From the NCBI GenBank assembly GCA_027459825.1, contig DAIDGT010000008.1:1-35645 (forward strand): a stretch of 35,645 nt of DNA, given 5' to 3'. Below the pieces are notes generated by a model that made no database searches, was not told the origin of the DNA, and saw only the letters and a program-made list of their open reading frames with translations. Each line of letters begins with the position of its first letter. Position 1 is the first letter of the stretch. The translations under genes and the position numbers were made by a program. Source of the DNA: a bacterium (GTDB lineage: Bacteria; Patescibacteriota; Dojkabacteria; JAKAPS01; JAJZLI01). This document shows positions 27,240 through 35,645 of the stretch, piece by piece.

Positions 27240-29342
27240 TTAAAGAAGACTAAAGTCTGATGTAGAGTTAAATGTTGAAATACCTGTCCCATCATATACC
27301 GCATCCCCAAAAGTATAAACACCACCATCTTTTGTAATAAGGTAATACCCTCCTTTATCTTCAGTTTGCTCAAATGCAATAGGTGTTGTGACTGGAGCAT
27401 TCTTAATGTTGTACATGGATCCATAGAAAGATGCGTCTCCAAAAGTATAAACACCTCCATCTGTTGTAATTAAATAATATCCACATCCATCCGCAGTAAG
27501 TGACATTATTACAGTATTTTTTATGGGTGCGTTTGGTATATTAAATACTGACCCATAGAAATATGCATCTCCAAAAGTGTATACTGACCCATTTGATGTC
27601 GTTATGTAATATCCTTTTCCATCTTTAGTTAAAGTTAGTGATACTGGAGTTTTGTCTGGTAATGCAGATGCTGGAATGTTGAATAGAGATCCATAAAACT
27701 GAGCGTCTCCAAAGGTATATACCCCTCCATCAGCTGTAAGCACATAATATCCTTTTCCATCAGGTGTTACTTTTATATCTATTGGTGTTTTTATAGGTGC
27801 ATTTGGAATGTCATATACCGATCCATAAAATTTTGCACTACCGAAAGTATATATACCTCCATCTGTTGTTAGTATGTAGTACCCGCTATCATCTGGTAGT
27901 GGAGCAATTTTTAATGAGTTATAGTCTGGCGCATTTGGTATATATGTCATATCTCCGTAGTACTCAGCATTTCCAAATGTAAGTACCTTTCCATGGCCAG
28001 AGAGTAGGTAGTAGGCACTATTTATGCTAGAGAATGTACTGTTGTTAATAAAGTAGTTTGCTTCTGTTTGCCACAGCTCAGTTGCTGGTTCTTGGTCTCC
28101 TAGTGTCCAGAATCCAACACCTCTTAAATTATAATCTAGAATTTCATTATATATTTGCGATAGATACTCTGGACTAGAATAATATCCTTCCCTCATTTGG
28201 TCTGTAGATGCACAGTTTGGAGGTGTATTATTTGAAGGGTAACAGTATCCATACCATGGAGCAGATGCAGTACTATCCCAATGCATAGTACTGGCATTTT
28301 TATATTGGTCATTTGTTTGTCCATAAGGCTCTGTAATTGCTGTACCTGATATTGTTTGCGCATTTTGATTTAAACTTGTCGTTGCATAGTCATAACTATA
28401 GTATGGTACCAATATTACAATCTTATTTGGACTTGTAACACTTGTGAAATCTTTTATAGTTTGTTTGACATCGTACCATAATGGCCCTGTCCCATTATTG
28501 TATCCTGAAAATGGAGCAGTAGGTTCTGATATAGAAGATTTTGAAGAGTAATAATCATATGCCATTACATCTATTGCATCAGATGCATTTGCAAGTGCGG
28601 GTATATCATATAGTGACCCTGACCATTTTGCTGCTCCTGCTACAACATCAACACTTATATAAGATCCAGGAATGCTACTGTGCATTGTGCTTGTCATATT
28701 CTGCATAAAAGTTGTGAAATTATTTATTGTTGTTGTATTAGGGACTCCGTCTGTTGTTGGGTTATATTCAAAATCTATATTTACCCCTTGAAGGTTATAT
28801 TGTTTGACTAAATTAATTGTATTATTTATTAAATTTTGGGAGTTTGTAGTTGAGTCTACAACACTTTCAATATCTTGTAGGTTAAATATTTTTATAGTTA
28901 AAACTACTCTTACATTATTTTCATGTGCTAGGTTTACCATATCTGTAAACTGTTGTGATTGAAGTCCTGACCACCCCGCGTCATTTGTTGTTATAAAATT
29001 ACCATTTCCATCTGAGGTTACTCCGAAGTATGCAATAGTCTTAAGGTCAGAGTATACGTAACTTGTATATGCTCCACTTGATAAGTCCCAGTAAGGGGCA
29101 AATCCCATAACTTCCTTTTCCATGCCAGTAGGACCATAACTTGAAAATGTTTTTAAGGGTTGAGGTTTTGAAGTTGCAGGTAGAAATTTATACTGAATAT
29201 TTTTATGTAAATTATTAGTAAGTATATTACCTATCTCTGTATTAGGTGGATTAGGTATTTGAGCTAATACCCCAGTTGTTAGTATGCAGTTTAATACTAT
29301 TAAAGTTAGTATATATATTATTACATTGTAGGCAGTTTTCAT
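27240..29342 (-). CDS. Secreted GH18-family glycoside hydrolase (YaaH/SleL-like) with C-terminal six-copy repeat domain
   Basis: Signal peptide; VMGFAPYWDL, LQGVNIDFEYN (catalytic DxE; E codon about 28767-28769), DAIDVMAYDYYSS, RGVGFWTLGDQEPATELW; C-terminal repeats. Confidence 0.9.
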   Translation of the reverse strand: MKTAYNVIIYILTLIVLNCILTTGVLAQIPNPPNTEIGNILTNNLHKNIQYKFLPATSKPQPLKTFSSYGPTGMEKEVMGFAPYWDLSSGAYTSYVYSDLKTIAYFGVTSDGNGNFITTNDAGWSGLQSQQFTDMVNLAHENNVRVVLTIKIFNLQDIESVVDSTTNSQNLINNTINLVKQYNLQGVNIDFEYNPTTDGVPNTTTINNFTTFMQNMTSTMHSSIPGSYISVDVVAGAAKWSGSLYDIPALANASDAIDVMAYDYYSSKSSISEPTAPFSGYNNGTGPLWYDVKQTIKDFTSVTSPNKIVILVPYYSYDYATTSLNQNAQTISGTAITEPYGQTNDQYKNASTMHWDSTASAPWYGYCYPSNNTPPNCASTDQMREGYYSSPEYLSQIYNEILDYNLRGVGFWTLGDQEPATELWQTEANYFINNSTFSSINSAYYLLSGHGKVLTFGNAEYYGDMTYIPNAPDYNSLKIAPLPDDSGYYILTTDGGIYTFGSAKFYGSVYDIPNAPIKTPIDIKVTPDGKGYYVLTADGGVYTFGDAQFYGSLFNIPASALPDKTPVSLTLTKDGKGYYITTSNGSVYTFGDAYFYGSVFNIPNAPIKNTVIMSLTADGCGYYLITTDGGVYTFGDASFYGSMYNIKNAPVTTPIAFEQTEDKGGYYLITKDGGVYTFGDAVYDGTGISTFNSTSDFSLL
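27243..28016 (-). repeat. Six tandem 36-46 aa protein repeats in the GH18 protein C-terminus
   Basis: Units start AYYLLSGHGKVLTFG, GYYILTTDGGIYTFG, GYYVLTADGGVYTFG, GYYITTSNGSVYTFG, GYYLITTDGGVYTFG, GYYLITKDGGVYTFG; same family as the repeats in the adjacent S8 gene. Confidence 0.92.
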
Positions 29343-30343
29343 TTTCTTTGGAGGTATTGTTTTTTATAATACTCCATATACTCCCCAGATTTCAATTTTG
29401 ACCACCATTCTTTATTATTTATATACCAGTCTATTGTGTCTTTAATACCACTTTGAAATTGTTTAGTATGTTTCCATCCTAGCTCACTCCTTATTTTTGA
29501 TGAATTTACTGCATATCTGAAATCATGCCCCTCTCTGTCTTTAACATATTCAATTTCTTCTTCTCCTTTTCCCATATGAGATAATATTGTTTTTACAACT
29601 TCTATATTCTGGAGTCTTTGGGCACTACCTATATTATATACTTCTCCTCCCATTCCTTCCTTTAGTGTAAGTTCTATTGCTGATGCAAAGTCTTCTACAT
29701 AAATCCATTCTCTTATTTGGTGTCCCTTTCCATATACAGGAACTTTCTTTCCTTCTATTAGATTTGTTATGACTAGTGGTATCAATTTTTCAGGATACTG
29801 ATTTGGTCCATATACATTACATGAATGCATTACTATAGTATTTAGTCCATATGTCGAGTGAAAAGCTCTACACATTAGATCTGCAGATGCTTTTGAAGCT
29901 GAGTATGGTGAATTTGGAAGGAATGGACTATATTCACTGAAAGTTTCTGAATCGGTTGATCCATAAACTTCATCTGTAGATATTTGTATGTACTTATCTA
30001 TATTATTATCTAATGCGGATTTTAGTAGAGTATATGTGCCAAGTACAGATGTTTCTATAAATGCCTTTGGGTTGGCAATAGATCTATCAACATGGGTTTC
30101 TGCTGCAAAATTAATTATTACATTAACCTCTTTTACTATTTTATTTATTAATTTTTCGTCACCAATATCTCCTTGTATAAATTTGTAATTTTTATTATCG
30201 TTAAGATCTTTTAAATTTTCTAAATTTCCTGCGTAGGTTAATTTATCTAGGTTAATAATTTTATAATCTGGATTATTACGTATTAAATATTTAATAAAAT
30301 TTGATCCAATAAATCCTGCTCCTCCTGTTACTAGTATTTTCAT
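29339..30343 (-). CDS. rmlB: dTDP-glucose 4,6-dehydratase
   Basis: MKILVTGGAGFIGSNFIKYLI, NLDKLTYAGNLENL, FAAETHVDRSI, STDEVYGS, YSASKASADLMCRAFHSTYGLN, NVYGPNQYPEKLIPL; ATGA overlap with downstream GH18 gene. Confidence 0.95.
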   Translation of the reverse strand: MKILVTGGAGFIGSNFIKYLIRNNPDYKIINLDKLTYAGNLENLKDLNDNKNYKFIQGDIGDEKLINKIVKEVNVIINFAAETHVDRSIANPKAFIETSVLGTYTLLKSALDNNIDKYIQISTDEVYGSTDSETFSEYSPFLPNSPYSASKASADLMCRAFHSTYGLNTIVMHSCNVYGPNQYPEKLIPLVITNLIEGKKVPVYGKGHQIREWIYVEDFASAIELTLKEGMGGEVYNIGSAQRLQNIEVVKTILSHMGKGEEEIEYVKDREGHDFRYAVNSSKIRSELGWKHTKQFQSGIKDTIDWYINNKEWWSKLKSGEYMEYYKKQYLQRK

Positions 30344-30408
30344 GGTGATCTGAATTTAAATTTAATGGGCATATTCTACAGTATAATAAATTAAAATGGA
30401 ATAATCTT

Positions 30409-30438
30409 TTGCCTATAATATACAATATGTATTATAAT
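30409..30438 (+). promoter_or_regulatory. Predicted promoter for the glycosyltransferase operon
   Basis: TTGCCT (30409-30414), 18-nt spacer, TATAAT (30433-30438); ATG 12 nt downstream. Confidence 0.45.
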
Positions 30439-30450
30439 CCGTAATATCTT

Positions 30451-32238
30451 ATGAATATAAGGAGTTTTCCTGTTTTAGGACAAAAAAGTATTATATACCT
30501 TAGAAAATTTGGGTTCAGGTCTTTTGTATCTAAAGTTTATATATATACCAAAAATAGATTTCAGAGGTCTCGAGATAACATTAGTTATGCTAAATTTTTA
30601 AAACTTGAAAGAGTTAATGTAAAAAAAATTGAGAAAGAAATTTCTGGTTTTAAGTATACTCCTTTAATATCTTTTGTTATTCCAACATACAATACTCCAT
30701 TAAATTTTCTCTTTGAAGCTATTGATTCTATAAAATCTCAAGTATATTCAAACTGGGAAGTTATTATTTATGATGATGGTTCATCATCTAAAGCTACTAT
30801 TGATGCTCTACGCAACCTTAATGAAGAAAATATAAAAGTATATTTTTCAAATAAAAATGGAGGTATATCTAAAGCAACAAATTTAGCTGTATTAAAAGCG
30901 AAGGGGGAATTTATTGCTTTCTTGGATCATGACGATACTATTTCTTCCGATGCACTCTTTGAAGTTGTTAAAGCATTAAATAAGGATAGAAATATTGATT
31001 ATATATATAGTGATGAGGATAAATTAAATGAAAGAGGGGAGAGGGTTGACCCATTTTTTAAACCTGATTTTTCTCTATATCTGTTACTTACTTGTATGTA
31101 CATTACTCATTTTCGTGTAGTGAGAAAAAGTTTATTTAAAAAAATAGGTGGATATAAATCTATATATGATGGCGCCCAAGATTGGGACTTTGCTCTTCGT
31201 CTATACTCCATGGGTGGGAATATTTTCCATATACCCAAAGTTCTATATCATTGGAGAATGTCTCCTTCCTCGACAGCACAAAGTAACTCTGGTGCAAAAA
31301 ATTATGCACTTGTAAGGCAGAAAAATTTAATAATTGATTTTCTTAAAAGAAGTAATATAAAAGGTGCTGTTAGTGATGGGTTTTGGAAGGGTTCATGGAA
31401 AGTATTTTTTAGTATTATGAGGAATCCTTCTGTCGAAATAATTATACCTATTAAAGATAATGTCGCTTATTTAAAAAAATGTATATCATCAATAATAAAG
31501 AAAAGTACATATACAAACTATCATATTACTATAGTAAATAATAACAGTGAAAAGGGTGAAACTTTTAAATACTTAAAAAAAATATCACAAGATCCTAAGG
31601 TTAAAGTAGTAGATTACAATAAGAAATTTAATTATTCTCGAGTTAACAATATTGGGGCTAAATTTTCAAATAGCGATTATTTACTATTTTTAAACAGTGA
31701 TACTGAAGTAATTACTCCTGGATGGATTGAGGAAATGCTTTCTCTTGCACAAAGAAAAGATGTTGGTGCTGTAGGTCCACTACTTTTATACAAAGATGAG
31801 ATAGTGCAGCATGCTGGGGTTATTGTTGGGCTTGGTGGTGTAGCGGGACACTCTCATAGAGGATTTTTATACCCTTCAAATGGTCATGGGGGTGCAATTA
31901 CTTCAATTAGAAATTATTCCGCTGTCACTGCTGCATGTCTTTTAGTAGCTCGTAATAAATTTCAAAAAGTAGGTGGTTTTGATGAAGAATATGATGTAGT
32001 TTATTCTGATGTTGATATTTGCCTAAAATTGAATGAGAAAGGTTTGGGTACAGTATATACTCCATATGCAAGATTGTTTCATTATGAATCAAAAACAAGA
32101 GGAAAACAAAAGTATGAAAATAATCATGATATTGATATTTTTGTTAAAAGATGGAAAAATTTGATCGAAAATGGAGACCCTTACTATAATAGTAACTTAA
32201 CTTTGTCAAAGGAAGATTTTTCTTTTAGGAAGGTTTAA
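30451..32238 (+). CDS. Two-domain GT2 glycosyltransferase
   Basis: Two GT-A domains: ISFVIPTYNTPLNFLFEAIDSIKSQVYSNWEVIIYDDGSS with FLDHDD, and VEIIIPIKDNVAYLKKCISSIIKKSTYTNYHITIVNNNS with FLNSDTEV. Confidence 0.92.
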   Translation: MNIRSFPVLGQKSIIYLRKFGFRSFVSKVYIYTKNRFQRSRDNISYAKFLKLERVNVKKIEKEISGFKYTPLISFVIPTYNTPLNFLFEAIDSIKSQVYSNWEVIIYDDGSSSKATIDALRNLNEENIKVYFSNKNGGISKATNLAVLKAKGEFIAFLDHDDTISSDALFEVVKALNKDRNIDYIYSDEDKLNERGERVDPFFKPDFSLYLLLTCMYITHFRVVRKSLFKKIGGYKSIYDGAQDWDFALRLYSMGGNIFHIPKVLYHWRMSPSSTAQSNSGAKNYALVRQKNLIIDFLKRSNIKGAVSDGFWKGSWKVFFSIMRNPSVEIIIPIKDNVAYLKKCISSIIKKSTYTNYHITIVNNNSEKGETFKYLKKISQDPKVKVVDYNKKFNYSRVNNIGAKFSNSDYLLFLNSDTEVITPGWIEEMLSLAQRKDVGAVGPLLLYKDEIVQHAGVIVGLGGVAGHSHRGFLYPSNGHGGAITSIRNYSAVTAACLLVARNKFQKVGGFDEEYDVVYSDVDICLKLNEKGLGTVYTPYARLFHYESKTRGKQKYENNHDIDIFVKRWKNLIENGDPYYNSNLTLSKEDFSFRKV

Positions 32239-32243
32239 GCTTT

Positions 32244-33539
32244 ATGAGAAAAAAAGTTGCAATTGTTATCCTGAACTATAATGGTTTAAAATATTTAGAT
32301 AATCTTTTCAATTCCTTAAAAAAACAATCTTTGAAAATTTTTAATGATTTTGATGTTTACTTTTCTGATAATTGTTCATACGATGAATCTCTTGATTTTG
32401 TCAGAATCTTTTATCCAAAGGTTAATATCTATAAGAACAATAAGAACTTATGGTTTGCAGGAGGAAACAATATAGTATTTCGGGATATTTATAAAAAGTA
32501 TGAATATGTTGTTATGCTGAATAATGATGTATATGTTGATAGTAAATGGCTTGAAGAATTGGTTAAAGTTGCGGATTCAGATAAGTCCATAGGTGTTGTT
32601 GGTTCTAAGCTTTTATTTTTCTATCCATATCTTAGGGTAAATCTAAAATCTACACTAATTGATTCAAATCTTGTAAATGATTCCAGAAAACTTTCTTTTA
32701 AAATTAATTATATTCAGGCCAACTATAACACTTATGACAAAATTATTTACAGATCAGGCTATTATCCTAAAGAATATGAAGATGGAGACGCTTTCATGTG
32801 GTTAGGGGATAACCCTGTTATAGATATTCCTTTTAAAAAGAAGAAAAATAATTTTTTGCATCTTTCTCTGAAAGGCAATGAGTATATAAAAAAACAAAAA
32901 GTTTCTGTTTTTATAGGGCAGGATCATGTTTCTGATATAGTTTTAAATCCTAATAATTTTAAAGATTTTAGGATAAAATTATCTGAAGATACAATATTGA
33001 AAAACAGTTTTTGGATTATTAACAATGCAGGGTCTAATTATAATGAGCTTAATGGAGTAGGTGAAGATATTGGTTTTAAGATGCCAGACGCTCCAGTATA
33101 TAATAAAACAAAACAGGTAAAGAGTGTTTGTGGTGCCTCTATGCTTATACGTTCCAAGGTTTTTGATGACATAGGTTTTCTAGATGATTATTTTAATATG
33201 TATTACGAAGATACTGATTTCTGCTGGAGGGTCAATAGTACTCGTAAATGGAAAATTTTTTACGCTCCAAAATCTGTTGTAAGACATATTCATACAGGAA
33301 GTAGTAAGGAATGGTCTCCACTTTTTATATTTTATGTTGAAAGAAATAGACTATTAATGCTTTGTAAGAACGCTCCAATTTCAGTATCATGGAATAACCT
33401 TATAATATATTTAAAAGATTCTTTAAAGTTTATATTTTCAAATGAAAATCCAATCCTTCAGAAATTATTAAAATTGAAAATACTTGCTTCATTACTGGTT
33501 AATGTTTCTAGGATTTATTTAGGTAAGTTATTTATATGA
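32244..33539 (+). CDS. GT2 glycosyltransferase with internal beta-rich insertion
   Basis: VAIVILNYNGLKYLDNLFNSLKKQ, VVMLNNDVYVDSKWLEELV, then about 155-aa insert, then VCGASMLIRSKVFDDIGFLDDYFNMYYEDTDFCWR. Confidence 0.88.
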   Translation: MRKKVAIVILNYNGLKYLDNLFNSLKKQSLKIFNDFDVYFSDNCSYDESLDFVRIFYPKVNIYKNNKNLWFAGGNNIVFRDIYKKYEYVVMLNNDVYVDSKWLEELVKVADSDKSIGVVGSKLLFFYPYLRVNLKSTLIDSNLVNDSRKLSFKINYIQANYNTYDKIIYRSGYYPKEYEDGDAFMWLGDNPVIDIPFKKKKNNFLHLSLKGNEYIKKQKVSVFIGQDHVSDIVLNPNNFKDFRIKLSEDTILKNSFWIINNAGSNYNELNGVGEDIGFKMPDAPVYNKTKQVKSVCGASMLIRSKVFDDIGFLDDYFNMYYEDTDFCWRVNSTRKWKIFYAPKSVVRHIHTGSSKEWSPLFIFYVERNRLLMLCKNAPISVSWNNLIIYLKDSLKFIFSNENPILQKLLKLKILASLLVNVSRIYLGKLFI

Positions 33540-35110
33540 AAATATTGATATATAACAAATATATGTCAACAATGGGTGGAGGAGAGAAGCATATTGGTGC
33601 TGTTGCTGAGCATCTATCATATAAGCATGAAGTAACTATTCTTACTGATAATGCTTTTGATTTAGATATGTTTAAGAATAGATTAAATATTGATCTTTCA
33701 AGAACTCATGTGATTATTGATAATATTAAACGTAATATTGATGTTAGCAGACTTTCTTATAAGTTTGATTTATTTATAAATTCTACATATCAATCGACTG
33801 TGCATGGTTTTGCTAAAAGAAATATACTGTTTATGTTTTTCCCAATAAATATTCATTCAAGGTTACCAATAGGTATAAAGAATTTTATTAGGAGATTTAT
33901 AGAAAATAATTTGTTCTTGGGTTATAAATTTATTTCTCCGTATTACCCTCAGGAAAAATATAAAACTAATGTGGGAAATTGGACTGATAATGATATTTGT
34001 ATTTTTATAAATAGAAAATTTAAGGCGTCAAAAATTATATTTACATACATTCCTGTTTCTGGTTTTGACCTTAAATCTCGCATAAAATATATTGAAGTAG
34101 ATAACTTTCCTGTAGAATATGAAGTATCTGACACAAAGTTAATTGTGAATATACCTGCAATTATAGGGAAGAAAACAGATCTGCGTTTAAAGATAAGCCT
34201 TGATCCTATAGATAAAAAAATAAGTAAGCATAAATTTGCATCTAATCTAGGTATATTTGTTACCAATACGGCTCTTGTGTATAAAAATAAAAAAAGGGAT
34301 ATTATTGCAAAATCAATTCGTCTCCTTATTAAGCATCAATGGTTGAATAGATTATATGCATTCTATGGAGACACAGATAATATAGACTTTGTATCCTCGT
34401 ATGATGATTTTGTTTCAAATTCTTTATATACAAAACATTGGGCAATGAAACTTTTAGGTGTAAGATCAAAAATGCTTCCTCCTCCGATAGATACTGATAT
34501 TTTTAAATCATCGGAGAATAAGAAGGATTATATAATTAGCGTTGGGCGTTTTTTTGTGGGATCTCACAATAAGAAACATATTGAACTTATTAAGTCTTTT
34601 AAAAAAATGTACATTGAAAATAAGGATCTACTTAAAAATTGGCAATACCACACTTGTGGGGGAACAACTAAAGGTAGAGCAAATAAAATATATATGAGTA
34701 TGGTGAAAAAAGAAGCGGAAGGTTATCCTATCTTCATTCATGAGAATATAAGTTTAAAAGATTTGATTAAATTGTATGCTGAGTCCAAGATTTTTTGGCA
34801 TGCTTCAGGGTATAACGAAGATGAAAGAATTGCCCCTGAAAAATTTGAACATTTTGGCATAACTACTGTTGAGGCAATGTCATCTGGATGTGTTCCTGTA
34901 GTCATTAACAAAGCAGGGCAACGACAAATTGTGCAAAGTAATATCGAGGGGTATCTTTGGAATAGTACTGATGATTTGATTAGATATACTCTGGATTTAA
35001 TAAAACACCCTCGTAGTATTATTACTTTTTCAAAAAGAGCAATTCGTGGAAGTAGAGAATTTTCTCGAGGGGTGTTTAATAGAAATGTTAATAGAATTTT
35101 TAATGTTTGA
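33536..35110 (+). CDS. GT4-like glycosyltransferase with internal beta-rich insertion
   Basis: MKILIYNKYMSTMGGGEKHIGAVAEHL (GT-B N-term), DYIISVGRFFVGSHNKKHIELIKSFKKM, EKFEHFGITTVEAMSSGCVPVVINKAGQ; about 118-aa insert between; ATGA coupling to upstream GT. Confidence 0.88.
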   Translation: MKILIYNKYMSTMGGGEKHIGAVAEHLSYKHEVTILTDNAFDLDMFKNRLNIDLSRTHVIIDNIKRNIDVSRLSYKFDLFINSTYQSTVHGFAKRNILFMFFPINIHSRLPIGIKNFIRRFIENNLFLGYKFISPYYPQEKYKTNVGNWTDNDICIFINRKFKASKIIFTYIPVSGFDLKSRIKYIEVDNFPVEYEVSDTKLIVNIPAIIGKKTDLRLKISLDPIDKKISKHKFASNLGIFVTNTALVYKNKKRDIIAKSIRLLIKHQWLNRLYAFYGDTDNIDFVSSYDDFVSNSLYTKHWAMKLLGVRSKMLPPPIDTDIFKSSENKKDYIISVGRFFVGSHNKKHIELIKSFKKMYIENKDLLKNWQYHTCGGTTKGRANKIYMSMVKKEAEGYPIFIHENISLKDLIKLYAESKIFWHASGYNEDERIAPEKFEHFGITTVEAMSSGCVPVVINKAGQRQIVQSNIEGYLWNSTDDLIRYTLDLIKHPRSIITFSKRAIRGSREFSRGVFNRNVNRIFNV

Positions 35111-35200
35111 TGATTTTAATCTTTCCCCAAATTATGTATTATAAGTTCAGCCACAAATCTGAGGTGGTTTAGTATCAATTAGACGTATTTATAAAATTAC

Positions 35201-35530
35201 ATGAATGCAGTTATTACATCAATTCTACAGTTTTGTATTTTTTCTATAAAAGCTTTTGTTATCGGTTTTCCTATTTTGTATTTTATTCGTAAAGATTTAT
35301 TAAAAAGATTTCCATATACTGTTTTTATATTTGGACTTGTATTTTTAATAATCCCTTTATATCTCTTTTCAGTTTTGAATATTCCTTTTATGATTTGGAA
35401 TATATTCTTTGTATTGGGGTTATTTTTTTCTATATACCTTTTTATAAAGGATTCCTCTCTCAAATCAATTTTTATTAATAAAAATTTTTTTATTCCCTAT
35501 ATTATATTTTTTATAATTTTCCAAGAATAA
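35201..35530 (+). CDS. Hydrophobic multi-TM protein, possibly truncated
   Basis: Three to four TM helices (e.g. FCIFSIKAFVIGFPILYFI, VFIFGLVFLIIPLYLFSVL); ends abruptly in a hydrophobic segment before the window end. Confidence 0.45.
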   Translation: MNAVITSILQFCIFSIKAFVIGFPILYFIRKDLLKRFPYTVFIFGLVFLIIPLYLFSVLNIPFMIWNIFFVLGLFFSIYLFIKDSSLKSIFINKNFFIPYIIFFIIFQE

Positions 35531-35645
35531 AAGATCTGCTTGCCAATTTCCAATATTTCCATTAATTGGGATCCATTCTTTTATTAATTTCTTCTTGGGA
35601 TTTTTAAATACATCAAGCTTTGGATTTTTATTTTTTGTAAGAAAA

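Noticed and set aside
27233-27460. Minus-strand 75-aa ORF MEVFILLETHLSMDP...
   Set aside because: Out-of-frame reading of the GH18 repeat region; its apparent periodicity comes from the underlying protein repeats.
25146-28016. Repeat block considered as CRISPR or DNA-level satellite
   Set aside because: Periodicity is at the protein level in frame, with variable spacing and divergent nucleotides; explained by tandem protein domains.
35197-35463. Minus-strand 88-aa ORF MREESFIKRYIEKNN...
   Set aside because: Hydrophilic antisense of the hydrophobic plus-strand membrane ORF, as expected by chance.
1-35645. tRNA, rRNA or CRISPR genes
   Set aside because: No T-loop-like GGTTCRANYCC motif in an intergenic cloverleaf context, no rRNA-like stretch and no regular direct repeats with spacers noticed; an automated scan was not possible.

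Overview
AT-rich bacterial window. The gene repertoire and style (divergent short ValRS, long RmlA, many small secreted proteins) suggest a Candidate Phyla Radiation/Patescibacteria genome, but that placement is inference. Five blocks are visible. (1) 3-9007 (+): translationally coupled operon with a giant multi-TM, glycine-zipper protein that is 5'-truncated by the window edge, an NlpC/P60 protein, a small bitopic VirB8/NTF2-like candidate and a lytic transglycosylase; it looks like a T4SS-like or envelope-spanning assembly. (2) 9009-14201 (-): bL25, an uncharacterised HExxH protein, a membrane protein and valyl-tRNA synthetase. (3) 14318-16632 (+): DUF4143-type AAA ATPase, a frameshifted IS481-like transposase remnant and a VapBC-like toxin-antitoxin pair. 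(4) 16718-35110: dTDP-rhamnose and surface polysaccharide locus (rmlACD, split rmlB, Wzm/Wzt-like ABC exporter, five glycosyltransferases). It contains a hidden Doc-type toxin-antitoxin pair with an in-frame stop, plus adjacent secreted S8 protease and GH18 hydrolase genes that each end in the same six-copy ~38-47 aa repeat. (5) Right edge: a possibly truncated membrane gene. Main observations: the shared six-repeat tail on two different enzymes, recurring -10-like boxes 8-12 nt upstream of ATG at transcription-unit heads (suggesting leaderless mRNAs), the giant zipper protein operon, the HExxH protein, and beta-rich insertions in two neighbouring glycosyltransferases. All calls come from reading sequence; no searches were run.
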